This document shows, in pieces, positions 1 through 7,071 of a DNA stretch of 64,000 nt (positions within the stretch are counted from its first letter, which is position 1; every line of letters begins with the position of its first letter). Position numbers and translations under genes: made by a program. This DNA comes from Planctomyces sp. SH-PL62 (GTDB lineage Bacteria > Planctomycetota > Planctomycetia > Isosphaerales > Isosphaeraceae), in assembly GCF_001610895.1 (NCBI RefSeq), contig NZ_CP011273.1:1984001-2048000 (forward strand), given 5' to 3'. The notes under the pieces are model-generated. The model searched no databases, was not told the DNA's origin, and saw nothing but the letters and a program-made list of their open reading frames with translations.

Positions 1-1551
1 CGGCGGTTCGGGGCTGGCGTTCGGGAAGAGGAACCGAACGACCATCATCGAAAGCAGGGCGGCCACGGCGGCCAGCGCGGCCCAGGCCACGATGACCCAC
101 CACGAGGCGTAGACGAGCAGGCCCCGACGATCGACCCGCACCTGGGACCGCGACGGCCGCTCGATCGCCGCTTTCTCGCCCTCCGGGCGGTTGGGAGGCG
201 CGGGAGGCTGGAACGTCGCGGGCCGTCCGGCGGGCTTCGCGGACGACGGCGCGGCGGCGGACTCCGCGGCCTTCCTCGCCCCGGTGCGCCGGAGGGCCTC
301 GGCGAGATCCCTGGGATCGGTCATCTCGGCCAGCGGCGGCAAGACGCGCTCGGACCCGGCGGCGACGGCGGGTGCCGTAGCCGAGGATTGCGAGGGCGTC
401 GCCTGCGGGACCGGCATCGCAGCGTCGGGCTCGACCGCCTGGCCGCGCGCGGCGGCCAGCTTGTCCTTCACCGACATCACCTTACCCGGCGCGGCGGCGG
501 CGGCGGCGGGCGGGGCCGACGGCTGCTGCGTCGGCGGAGGCGCGGAGCCCCCCGAACGAGCCGCGGCCAACTTGTCCTTCACCGACATCGCCTTGCCCGA
601 ACCGGCAGCCCCGGGGTCGGGGGCCGACGGCTGCATCGCTGGCGGCGGAGGCGCGGAGGCCCCCGAACGGGCGGCGGCCAGCTTGTCCTTCACCGACATC
701 GCCTTGCCCGAACCGGCGGCGGGCGGGGCCGAGGCGGATGGGGCGGCCGGGGGGGCGGGCGTCGGCGGTTCGGCCGCCTTTCCGGTGCGTGCGGCCGCGA
801 GCTTCTCCTGGAGGGTGAGCCGGCGACCGCCGGACGAACCGGCTTCCGGTGCAGGCGACGTCGACGGAGCCGCCGCCGGGGGAGGGGGGGCGGCCGCCGG
901 GGCGGACGGGACGTTTCGCCGGGCCGCGGCGAGCTTCTCCTTCAAGGTCAACCGGGGAGCCTCGCCGTTGGCGGGAGGTGTGGGCGCGACCGGCGCGGGC
1001 GCCGATTCGGCGATGGCCCCGGCGGCGCGGGCCTCGCGCTCGACTCGGGCCTTCTCCAGCTTCTCCTGCAAGGTCAGCCGGACCCCGGGGCCTCCCTGGG
1101 GAGGTGCGGGCGACGACGCGCCGGCGGCGCGGGCCTCGCGCTCGATGCGCGCTTTCTCGAGCTTCTCCTGGAGCGTCAGCCGGGGCCGGGGACCGCCCTC
1201 AGACGAGGCGAGCGACGCCCCGGCGACGGTCCCGGCGGCGCGGGATTCGCGCTCGACGCGGGCCTTCTCCAGCTTCTCCTGCAAGGTCAGCCGGACCCCG
1301 GGGCCTCCCTGGGGAGTCGCGGGCGACGACCCGGCGGCGGCGCGGGCCTCGCGCTCGATGCGCGCTTTCTCGAGCTTCTCCTGGAGCGTCAGCCGGGGGC
1401 CGGGAGCGTCGGATGGGGCTTCGGCTCCAACGGCCGGGGCTGGTTGCGGGGCCTCGCTCGAGGGTGGGGCGGGGGCTTCGGGCCGGGAAGGGCTCGGTCC
1501 TCCTTGGCGGGCGGCTTTCAGAATCTCCTGGATGCTCGGTCGTGTCGCCAT
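1..1551 (-). CDS. Rieske-like iron-sulfur protein, N-terminal part (runs off left edge)
   Basis: The first 517 residues are present and the C-terminus lies beyond base 1. Residues 1-480 are Ala/Pro-rich and carry ten short helical motifs: SIQEILKAAR at 6, LTLQEKLEKAR at 54, 88, 124 and 158, LTLKEKLAAAR at 201, LTLQEKLAAAR at 245, and MSVKDKLAAAR at 285, 322 and 359. A basic stretch (VRVDRRG) precedes one membrane segment (about 481-503), followed by RFLFPNASPEPP. A single N-terminal helix followed by FPN...EPP is typical of planctomycete Rieske subunits of quinol-oxidising complexes. The cluster-binding domain would lie off the edge, so the identity is inferred. The start at 1551 has GGAAG upstream. 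The repeat region has no usual counterpart in Rieske proteins and would be cytoplasmic. Alternative: another single-pass membrane protein. Confidence 0.55.
   Translation of the reverse strand, partial: MATRPSIQEILKAARQGGPSPSRPEAPAPPSSEAPQPAPAVGAEAPSDAPGPRLTLQEKLEKARIEREARAAAGSSPATPQGGPGVRLTLQEKLEKARVERESRAAGTVAGASLASSEGGPRPRLTLQEKLEKARIEREARAAGASSPAPPQGGPGVRLTLQEKLEKARVEREARAAGAIAESAPAPVAPTPPANGEAPRLTLKEKLAAARRNVPSAPAAAPPPPAAAPSTSPAPEAGSSGGRRLTLQEKLAAARTGKAAEPPTPAPPAAPSASAPPAAGSGKAMSVKDKLAAARSGASAPPPPAMQPSAPDPGAAGSGKAMSVKDKLAAARSGGSAPPPTQQPSAPPAAAAAAPGKVMSVKDKLAAARGQAVEPDAAMPVPQATPSQSSATAPAVAAGSERVLPPLAEMTDPRDLAEALRRTGARKAAESAAAPSSAKPAGRPATFQPPAPPNRPEGEKAAIERPSRSQVRVDRRGLLVYASWWVIVAWAALAAVAALLSMMVVRFLFPNASPEPP
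1021..1399. repeat. 213-bp in-frame tandem duplication inside the Rieske-like gene
   Basis: Bases from about 1021 to 1186 recur at about 1234 to 1399, an offset of 213 bp or 71 codons, with few differences. Each copy encodes two LTLQEKLEKAR motifs with their linkers. The high DNA identity suggests a recent duplication compared with the more diverged MSVKDKLAAAR copies nearer the membrane segment. Confidence 0.8.
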
Positions 1552-1931
1552 CGTTCGCTTCCGGCCTATCTGGCTCGAATCGCCCGCTCGCATTCCGCTC
1601 GCGACCGCGATGCCGGGGCGGGTCAGGCCGTTTGGCTCCCGGGGACCGCGGGCGGTCCTGGCGGGATGTCTGGTGTTCCGAGCCGTAGGGCTCGTCGCAT
1701 CGGTACGGTCAAGTCCGGCGGTGGGCGATCGGGCGATCCGTGGTGGAAAGCGGGGATCGCGGGTCCGTCTTCGAGCGACCGCGAGGCCCCGGCCCGCGCG
1801 CCGGTCGGCGGCTTGCCGGGGCGGGGCGTCGGACGTCCTCCAGCCTATCACCGGCCCCCGATCGGTTCAACTCACCAGCGATCGGGCGCTCGTTCGAGTG
1901 GGGGCCGGAGGACGCCCCGGAGGCTCGGACC
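1552..1931. other. Intergenic region upstream of the Rieske-like gene
   Basis: This 380-bp stretch lies between the NIPSNAP gene and the Rieske-like gene, both on the minus strand. No convincing coding frame was seen. A 9-bp perfect inverted repeat (CCGGCCCCC at 1851-1859, GGGGGCCGG at 1900-1908) with a 40-base loop sits just past the NIPSNAP stop and could help terminate that transcript. The promoter of the Rieske-like gene should lie here, but no clear -10/-35 pair was recognised. Confidence 0.35.
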
Positions 1932-2339
1932 TCATTTCATCGCGCTGTAGTCGGTCGGTTCGAGGTAGACGGAGTCGACCTTCTCGACGAGGCGGCCGTT
2001 GATCTCGCTCTCGGCCTTGGCCTTCTGCCAGGCCGGGTCCTCGCCGAAGGCTTTCCAGGTCGCGGCGGCGGCCTCGCGGTTGGGGTAGGCGACGAGGTAG
2101 ATCAGGGTCTTCGACTTGCCGTCCTTCTCGTCCAGGGGGGTCCAGAAGCCGACCAGCTCGGCGCCGTGCTTCTTGAGAAGCTCGCAGGTGTGGTCGCGGA
2201 ACCGCTTGTGGAGATCGACGAGTTTGGCGTCGGCCGTGTGATAGGTCCGCAGCTCGAAGACGCGAGACGGCTCGTCGGCGGCCGTGACGGTGGAGGCGAG
2301 GCCCAGGAAGAGCAGGGCGGCGGCCAGGGATCGGAGCAT
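1932..2339 (-). CDS. NIPSNAP family protein, exported
   Basis: A 135-residue protein with a signal peptide (residues 1-20, LLFLGLASTVTA) followed by one NIPSNAP/dimeric alpha-beta barrel domain. The domain opens with VFELRTYHT, the usual first strand, and includes the LVAYPNREAAAATWKAF segment typical of the fold. NIPSNAP proteins have no agreed catalytic role; many planctomycete members are exported, as here. The start has GGAG upstream. It lies 49 bp downstream of ptsI on the same strand and could be co-transcribed, although no functional link is evident. Confidence 0.85.
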   Translation of the reverse strand: MLRSLAAALLFLGLASTVTAADEPSRVFELRTYHTADAKLVDLHKRFRDHTCELLKKHGAELVGFWTPLDEKDGKSKTLIYLVAYPNREAAAATWKAFGEDPAWQKAKAESEINGRLVEKVDSVYLEPTDYSAMK

Positions 2340-2388
2340 CGCGGTGGTCTCCAGGGAGAGGGAGCGGGCGGGGTTGCCGGATTCGGCC

Positions 2389-4158
2389 TCACGCCGAGTC
2401 GAGGGCCTCCAGCAGGCTGGAGACCTCGCGGAGGCGGTCGGAGAGGTACGTGCGGATCTCCTCGCTGGTGGAGAGCTGGAGCACGTGGTGGGCGAAGCGT
2501 TCGGCCTGGGCGGTGGTCACCGAGGAGATCAAGGCCTTGACCTGGGGGATGAACGCCGGGCTCATGCTGAATCGCCGCAGGCCCATGCCGAAGAGGACCA
2601 GGGCCGAGCGGGACTGGCCGGCCATCTCGCCGCAAACCGTGACGGGGGTCCCGGTGCGCTGGCAGGCCTCCAGCACCATGTGGATGACGCGGAAGATCGA
2701 GGGGCTCAGGGGCTCGCAGAGGTGGGCGACCTTGGGATTGTCGCGGTCGGCGGCCACCAGATACTGGATCAGGTCGTTGGAGCCGATCGAGATGAAGTCG
2801 GTCTCGCGAAGCAGGGCGTCGATGCAGACGGCGGCGGCGGGGACCTCGACCATCACCCCGGTCTTGACGTCCTCGGCGAACGGGACCCCCTCGCGCTTGA
2901 GGTTGCTCCGGGCCTCCTTGACCATGGTGTTGAGCCGGCGCAGCTCCTCCACGGTGGTGACCATGGGGAAGAGCATGGAGACCTTGCCGTGCCTCCCGGC
3001 GCGGAGGATGGCGCGGATCTGGGTGATCAGGAGCTTGGGGTTTTCGAAGAAGATGCGCACCGACCGCCAGCCCATGAACGGGTTCGGCTCGTTGCGGCGG
3101 CCGAGGTAGGGGACGGTCTTGTCGCCGCCGAGGTCCAGGGTGCGGATCGTGGCGGTCTTGTTCGGCGCGTTGAGGACGATCTGGCGGTAGTACTCGTACT
3201 GCTCCTCCTCACCCGGGACGTCGTGGTGGGTGAGGAAGAGGTACTCGGTGCGGAGCAGGCCGACGCCGGAGGCGCCCACGGTGTCGGCGGCGTGGGCGTC
3301 GGCCACGTTGTTGATGTTGGCCAGGAGCTCGATCTGGGTGCCGTCGCAGCTCACCGCGGGCTGGTCGCGGTTGGCGATCAGGCTGTCCTTGAAGTTGAAG
3401 AACTCGCGCTGGACCTTGCGGTAGGCGGCGGTGGCCTCGCGGTCGGGGCGGACGATGACGTGCCCTTCGCGGCCGTCGACGACCATCAGGTCGCCGGCGA
3501 CGACGTCGTTCATGATCCCCTCGACGCCGGAGACGGCCGGGATGCCCCGGCTCCTCGCCAGGATGGCGGCGTGGCTGGTCGAGCCGCCGATCTCGGTGAC
3601 GATGGCGGCGATCGGCAGGTCTCCCAGGTTCATCGCCTGGCTGGGGAGGATCTCATGCGCGACCAGGATCACCGGCTCTTCGCCGGGCTGGGAGTCGGTC
3701 GCCCCGTTGTCGGTCCCGCCCGATTTGCGGGTCAGGTGCGAGCAGATCCGGGTCATGACGTCGCGCACGTCGGTGATCCGCTCGCGGAAGTACTCGTGGT
3801 CGATCCGCGCGAACTGGGCCGCGTAGGCGTTCATCACGACCTGGAGCGCCGAGAACGCGGTCAGCCGCTGCTTGCGGATCGCCGCGTGGACCCGCGCGCC
3901 CAACTCGGGGTCGTTGACGATCTGGAGGTGGGATTTGAAAATTTCGGCCGCGGGGGTCCCCAACTCCAGCGCGATCCGCTGGACGAACGTCTCGAGCTCG
4001 GCCGCGGTGTCCTCCACGGCGCGATCGAATCGGGCGATCTCGTCGGGGATGGCCGCGGGATCGTCCAGCGTCTGCGGCTCGCCGGAGCCGAGGACCGACT
4101 CCACCCGATACGCCACGCCGACCACCACGCCAGGGCTGACACCGATGCCTTTATGCAT
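2389..4158 (-). CDS. ptsI: Phosphoenolpyruvate-protein phosphotransferase (PTS enzyme I)
   Basis: A 589-residue enzyme I, near the usual 570-590. It autophosphorylates from PEP and passes the phosphate to HPr in the cytoplasm. The N-terminal HPr-binding/phosphohistidine half carries GGSTSHAAI with His196 as the phosphorylated residue. The C-terminal PEP-binding barrel has the expected GLLRTEYLF, NPFMGWRSVR, SIGSNDLIQY and VCGEMAGQ motifs, the last with the catalytic Cys. The start MHKGIGVSPG is the family's normal N-terminus; the upstream Shine-Dalgarno is weak. No HPr, EIIA or sugar permease gene is in the window, so a regulatory-type PTS is possible, as in other planctomycetes with few transporters. 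That is inference. Confidence 0.96.
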   Translation of the reverse strand: MHKGIGVSPGVVVGVAYRVESVLGSGEPQTLDDPAAIPDEIARFDRAVEDTAAELETFVQRIALELGTPAAEIFKSHLQIVNDPELGARVHAAIRKQRLTAFSALQVVMNAYAAQFARIDHEYFRERITDVRDVMTRICSHLTRKSGGTDNGATDSQPGEEPVILVAHEILPSQAMNLGDLPIAAIVTEIGGSTSHAAILARSRGIPAVSGVEGIMNDVVAGDLMVVDGREGHVIVRPDREATAAYRKVQREFFNFKDSLIANRDQPAVSCDGTQIELLANINNVADAHAADTVGASGVGLLRTEYLFLTHHDVPGEEEQYEYYRQIVLNAPNKTATIRTLDLGGDKTVPYLGRRNEPNPFMGWRSVRIFFENPKLLITQIRAILRAGRHGKVSMLFPMVTTVEELRRLNTMVKEARSNLKREGVPFAEDVKTGVMVEVPAAAVCIDALLRETDFISIGSNDLIQYLVAADRDNPKVAHLCEPLSPSIFRVIHMVLEACQRTGTPVTVCGEMAGQSRSALVLFGMGLRRFSMSPAFIPQVKALISSVTTAQAERFAHHVLQLSTSEEIRTYLSDRLREVSSLLEALDSA

Positions 4159-4678
4159 AGCCGAATCGTCGTCCCGTCCCGGTTGGTGTTCCTGCGACCG
4201 CCGCGTCGACGCCCATGTTTCGATCCGTCCCGCCGAACCGCTTATTCAAGCACGCCCGATCCCGAGCGGGGAGGCGTGGTGGTTCCGAGCGATGAGCCGT
4301 CGCGGCCGAGCTTCGGAGCCACCTCTAGCGTAGGGATTCGCCCGGCGGGCGTCCAGTGCCGAATGTCGGACCGGAAGAGGCCGCGCGTCGTCTTGCGAGA
4401 TCCGGCTGCGGATGATCGCGGCTTTTTCCGAACGATCGCGGTCCGCGTTCGAACTCGGCGACCGGAATGCCGCGCTTCGCCGGCCGATCCCGGGCCGACG
4501 GCTTCCAACCGGCGTTCGCGACCTGAATAATAGGCGTGGGCGCGAAGAATCGCGCGGGGAGGACGAAGACCTCGACGAGGCGAAGCCGCCCGCGCCGAGT
4601 CGTCGCCCTCCCGACCGTCGCGATGGCGGGCGTCGCCCCTGCTCGATCGCCGATCCGGAAACCATGCGGAGCGCATCC
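4159..4678. promoter_or_regulatory. Divergent intergenic region between ptsI and the Hsp70 cluster
   Basis: This 520-bp region separates the minus-strand ptsI start from the plus-strand Hsp70 start, so it must hold promoters for both directions. Open frames crossing it read as low-complexity Arg/Pro/Ser sequence and do not look coding. A short AT-rich patch (GAATAATAG near 4525) is a possible -10 for the Hsp70 cluster. No CIRCE-type inverted repeat was recognised. Confidence 0.4.
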
Positions 4679-6358
4679 ATGTCTCAGGCCGAGGGTTTGA
4701 AGCGCGTCTTCGGGATCGACCTGGGGACGACCTATTCGGTGATCGCGTACGTGGACGAGCACGGCAAGGCGGTCGTGGCCCCGAACCAGGAGAGCGAGCG
4801 GATCACCCCGTCGGTCGTCCTGTTCGACGGCGACTCGGTGATCGTCGGCGACACGGCCAAGGAGTCGGCCAAGGTCGAGCCCCACCGGGTCGTCTCGCGG
4901 GTCAAGCAGCACATGGGCGACCCGAATTTCGTCTTCGAGAGCGAAGGAAAGACGTACAACTCCGAGGACGTCTCGTCGTTCATCCTTCGCAAGGTCGTCG
5001 GCGACGCCGAGATCGCCCTGGGCGAGCCCGTCACCGACGTCGTCATCACCTGCCCGGCCTACTTCGGCACGCCCGAGCGCGAGGCCACCGCCAACGCCGG
5101 CCGGCTCGCCGGCCTGAACGTCCGCGCGATCCTCAACGAGCCCACGGCCGCCGCGATCGCCTACGGGCTCGAACAGGAGTCGGACCAGACCGTCCTGGTC
5201 TACGACCTCGGCGGCGGCACGTTCGACGTCACCATGATCGAGATCAAGGATCGCCTGATCCGCGTCGTCTGCACCGGCGGCGACCACCGCCTCGGCGGCG
5301 CGCTGTGGGACGAGGCGGTCGTCATGTACCTCGCCGAGCAGTTCCGCGAGCAGACCGGCGAGGAGTCCGACCCGCTCGACGACCCCGAGGTCCTCAACGA
5401 CCTGACCCTCCAGGCCGAGCGCGGCAAGAAGACCCTCACCCAGCGCGACAAGGCCCCGTTCCGCGTCACCCACGCCGGCAAGCAGGCCCGCGTCGAGCTG
5501 GAGCGGGCCAAGTTCGAGGAGGTCACGAAGCACCTCCTGGACCGCACCGTCGAGCTGACCCGCGAGATGCTCGAAGACGCCCGTGCCAAGGGCTCCGCCG
5601 CCTTCGACAAGATCATCCTGGTCGGCGGCGCCACCCGCATGCCCCAGGTCCGCGACCGGATCGCCGCCGAGTTCGGCGTCGAGCCCGAGACCTACGACCC
5701 CGACGAGGCCGTCGCCAAGGGCGCGGCGCTCTTCGGGCTGAAGGAGGCGCTCCAGCAAGGGGTCCAGGGGATCCTCGCCGGCGACGCCGCGACGAACGGG
5801 TCGGCCGACGAGGGCCGGAGCCCGATCGACCTGGCCGACGTCCCGGAGGCGGAGGTCGCCGAGGCCCTCGACCGCCTGGAACGCCAGCTCGGCTTCACCC
5901 TCACCGGCCCCGTCCGCGAGCTGGTCGGGACCAAGATCGTCAACGTCCTGTCCAAGAGCCTCGGCGTCGTGGCGCTCGACGATCGGCGCAAGGAAGTCGT
6001 CGTCTATCTCCTCCCGCGCAACACCGAGGTCCCGTTCGAACGCTCCACGGATTTCGGCACCGACGCCGACAATCAGGCCGCCGTCGACATCCGCGTGATG
6101 TCCGGCGAGCGCGACAGCCCCGAGCCGACCGACTGCCAGGAGGTCGGCGTGGCGACCCTGAACCTCCCCGAGCGGCTCCCGGCCCACAGCCCGATCCGCG
6201 TCAAGTTCGCCATCACCCGCGACGGCCGACTGAACGTCACCGCCCTCGACCTGACCGCCGGCGGCGCCATCGAGGTCGACTTCCAGACCGAGGCCGTCTC
6301 CGACTCTGAAGCCGTCGAGGAACGCTCCACCGCGCTGCGGCTGCTGACGGTGTCGTGA
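4679..6358 (+). CDS. Hsp70 family chaperone lacking the C-terminal lid
   Basis: A 559-residue DnaK-like protein. The ATPase domain has phosphate-1 FGIDLGTTYS, phosphate-2 DLGGGTFDVT and adenosine motif VGGATRMPQV. It is followed at about 400-550 by a substrate-binding beta domain with the SLGVVALDD and NTEVPFERS segments typical of Hsp70. It is about 80 residues shorter than DnaK, and the alpha-helical lid with the EEVD-type tail region is missing. An in-frame ATG at 4664 is possible, but 4679 has GGAG eight bases upstream. It is the first gene of a plus-strand cluster with a second Hsp70 fused to a VWA domain, FHA proteins and a VWA protein. It is probably a specialised Hsp70 rather than the housekeeping DnaK; no dnaJ or grpE is nearby. 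Confidence 0.93.
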   Translation: MSQAEGLKRVFGIDLGTTYSVIAYVDEHGKAVVAPNQESERITPSVVLFDGDSVIVGDTAKESAKVEPHRVVSRVKQHMGDPNFVFESEGKTYNSEDVSSFILRKVVGDAEIALGEPVTDVVITCPAYFGTPEREATANAGRLAGLNVRAILNEPTAAAIAYGLEQESDQTVLVYDLGGGTFDVTMIEIKDRLIRVVCTGGDHRLGGALWDEAVVMYLAEQFREQTGEESDPLDDPEVLNDLTLQAERGKKTLTQRDKAPFRVTHAGKQARVELERAKFEEVTKHLLDRTVELTREMLEDARAKGSAAFDKIILVGGATRMPQVRDRIAAEFGVEPETYDPDEAVAKGAALFGLKEALQQGVQGILAGDAATNGSADEGRSPIDLADVPEAEVAEALDRLERQLGFTLTGPVRELVGTKIVNVLSKSLGVVALDDRRKEVVVYLLPRNTEVPFERSTDFGTDADNQAAVDIRVMSGERDSPEPTDCQEVGVATLNLPERLPAHSPIRVKFAITRDGRLNVTALDLTAGGAIEVDFQTEAVSDSEAVEERSTALRLLTVS

Positions 6359-6414
6359 GCGGGAATCGTCCCGACGGCCGGTCGCATCAAGAGTCTCCCG
6401 GGGGGTTGAACCTC

Positions 6415-7068
6415 ATGTCCATCGCCGCCGAGCGATCCCAGAGCGAAGGCCGGAGGCTCGTCCTGTACGACGTCCCCTGGGAGCAGTATCAGTCGCTCCT
6501 CGAGCTCTTCTCAGACCGCCGCCTCCGCTTGACTTACGACCGAGGAACCCTGGAGCTCACGACGCCCCTCTCGATCCACGAGCGCTACAAGATGCTCATC
6601 GGCCGGATGATCGACGTCATGACGATGGAATGGGGCGTCAGAGTGGTTGCAGCAGGCTCGACGACGTTCCATCGCCGGGACGTTCGGCGCGGTCTCGAGC
6701 CGGACCAGTGCTATTACTTCGCGAACGCCGATAAGGTCGTCGATTGGTCGCGTATCGATCTGGGCGTCGATCCCCCCCCGGATCTGGCCGTCGAGATCGA
6801 CGTCACCAGCGACTCGACGCTCCGCATGGACGTCTACGCCGGCCTGGGCATCCCCGAAGTCTGGCGGTTCGACGGCGAACGGCTCGACATCTTGCGGCTC
6901 GAGTCCGGGAGTTACCGCCGCGTCGACCGCAGCGGAGTTCTACCGCTCGCTCCCCTCGCCGAGATGCCTCGATTCCTGCAAGGCCACACGATCGGCGACG
7001 ACACGGCCTGGACGATCGGATTCCGAGATCGGCTGCGCGAAACCGTCGCACCCCGGCAGGAGGGCTGA
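6415..7068 (+). CDS. Uma2 family endonuclease-fold protein
   Basis: A 217-residue protein of the Uma2/DUF820 family (PD-(D/E)xK-like fold), abundant in cyanobacteria and planctomycetes and of unclear function. The core strand PPPDLAVEIDVTSDST and the following YAGLGIPEVWRFDG are diagnostic. The position usually taken by the active-site Lys reads Arg (STLRMDVY). A GTG at 6355 overlaps the upstream Hsp70 stop and could allow coupled translation; ATG 6415 with a G-rich leader is preferred because the family domain starts shortly after. It is wedged between two Hsp70 genes, 3 bp before the second. Composition appears slightly less GC-rich than its neighbours, consistent with insertion into a pre-existing cluster. 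Confidence 0.88.
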   Translation: MSIAAERSQSEGRRLVLYDVPWEQYQSLLELFSDRRLRLTYDRGTLELTTPLSIHERYKMLIGRMIDVMTMEWGVRVVAAGSTTFHRRDVRRGLEPDQCYYFANADKVVDWSRIDLGVDPPPDLAVEIDVTSDSTLRMDVYAGLGIPEVWRFDGERLDILRLESGSYRRVDRSGVLPLAPLAEMPRFLQGHTIGDDTAWTIGFRDRLRETVAPRQEG

Positions 7069-7071
7069 GGC

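Noticed and set aside
1851-1908. Inverted repeat CCGGCCCCC/GGGGGCCGG as a riboswitch
   Set aside because: The loop is 40 bases without conserved elements; only a weak terminator role is plausible.
191-2002. Long plus-strand open frame of repetitive Ala/Gly/Ser protein over the Rieske-like gene
   Set aside because: The minus strand gives ordered LTLQEKLEKAR and MSVKDKLAAAR motifs and a membrane helix; the plus frame is its antisense in very GC-rich repeats.
2284-4530. 748-codon plus-strand frame across ptsI
   Set aside because: It is antisense to a full enzyme I with catalytic motifs and has biased Val/Gly/Asp/Leu composition expected of a shadow frame.
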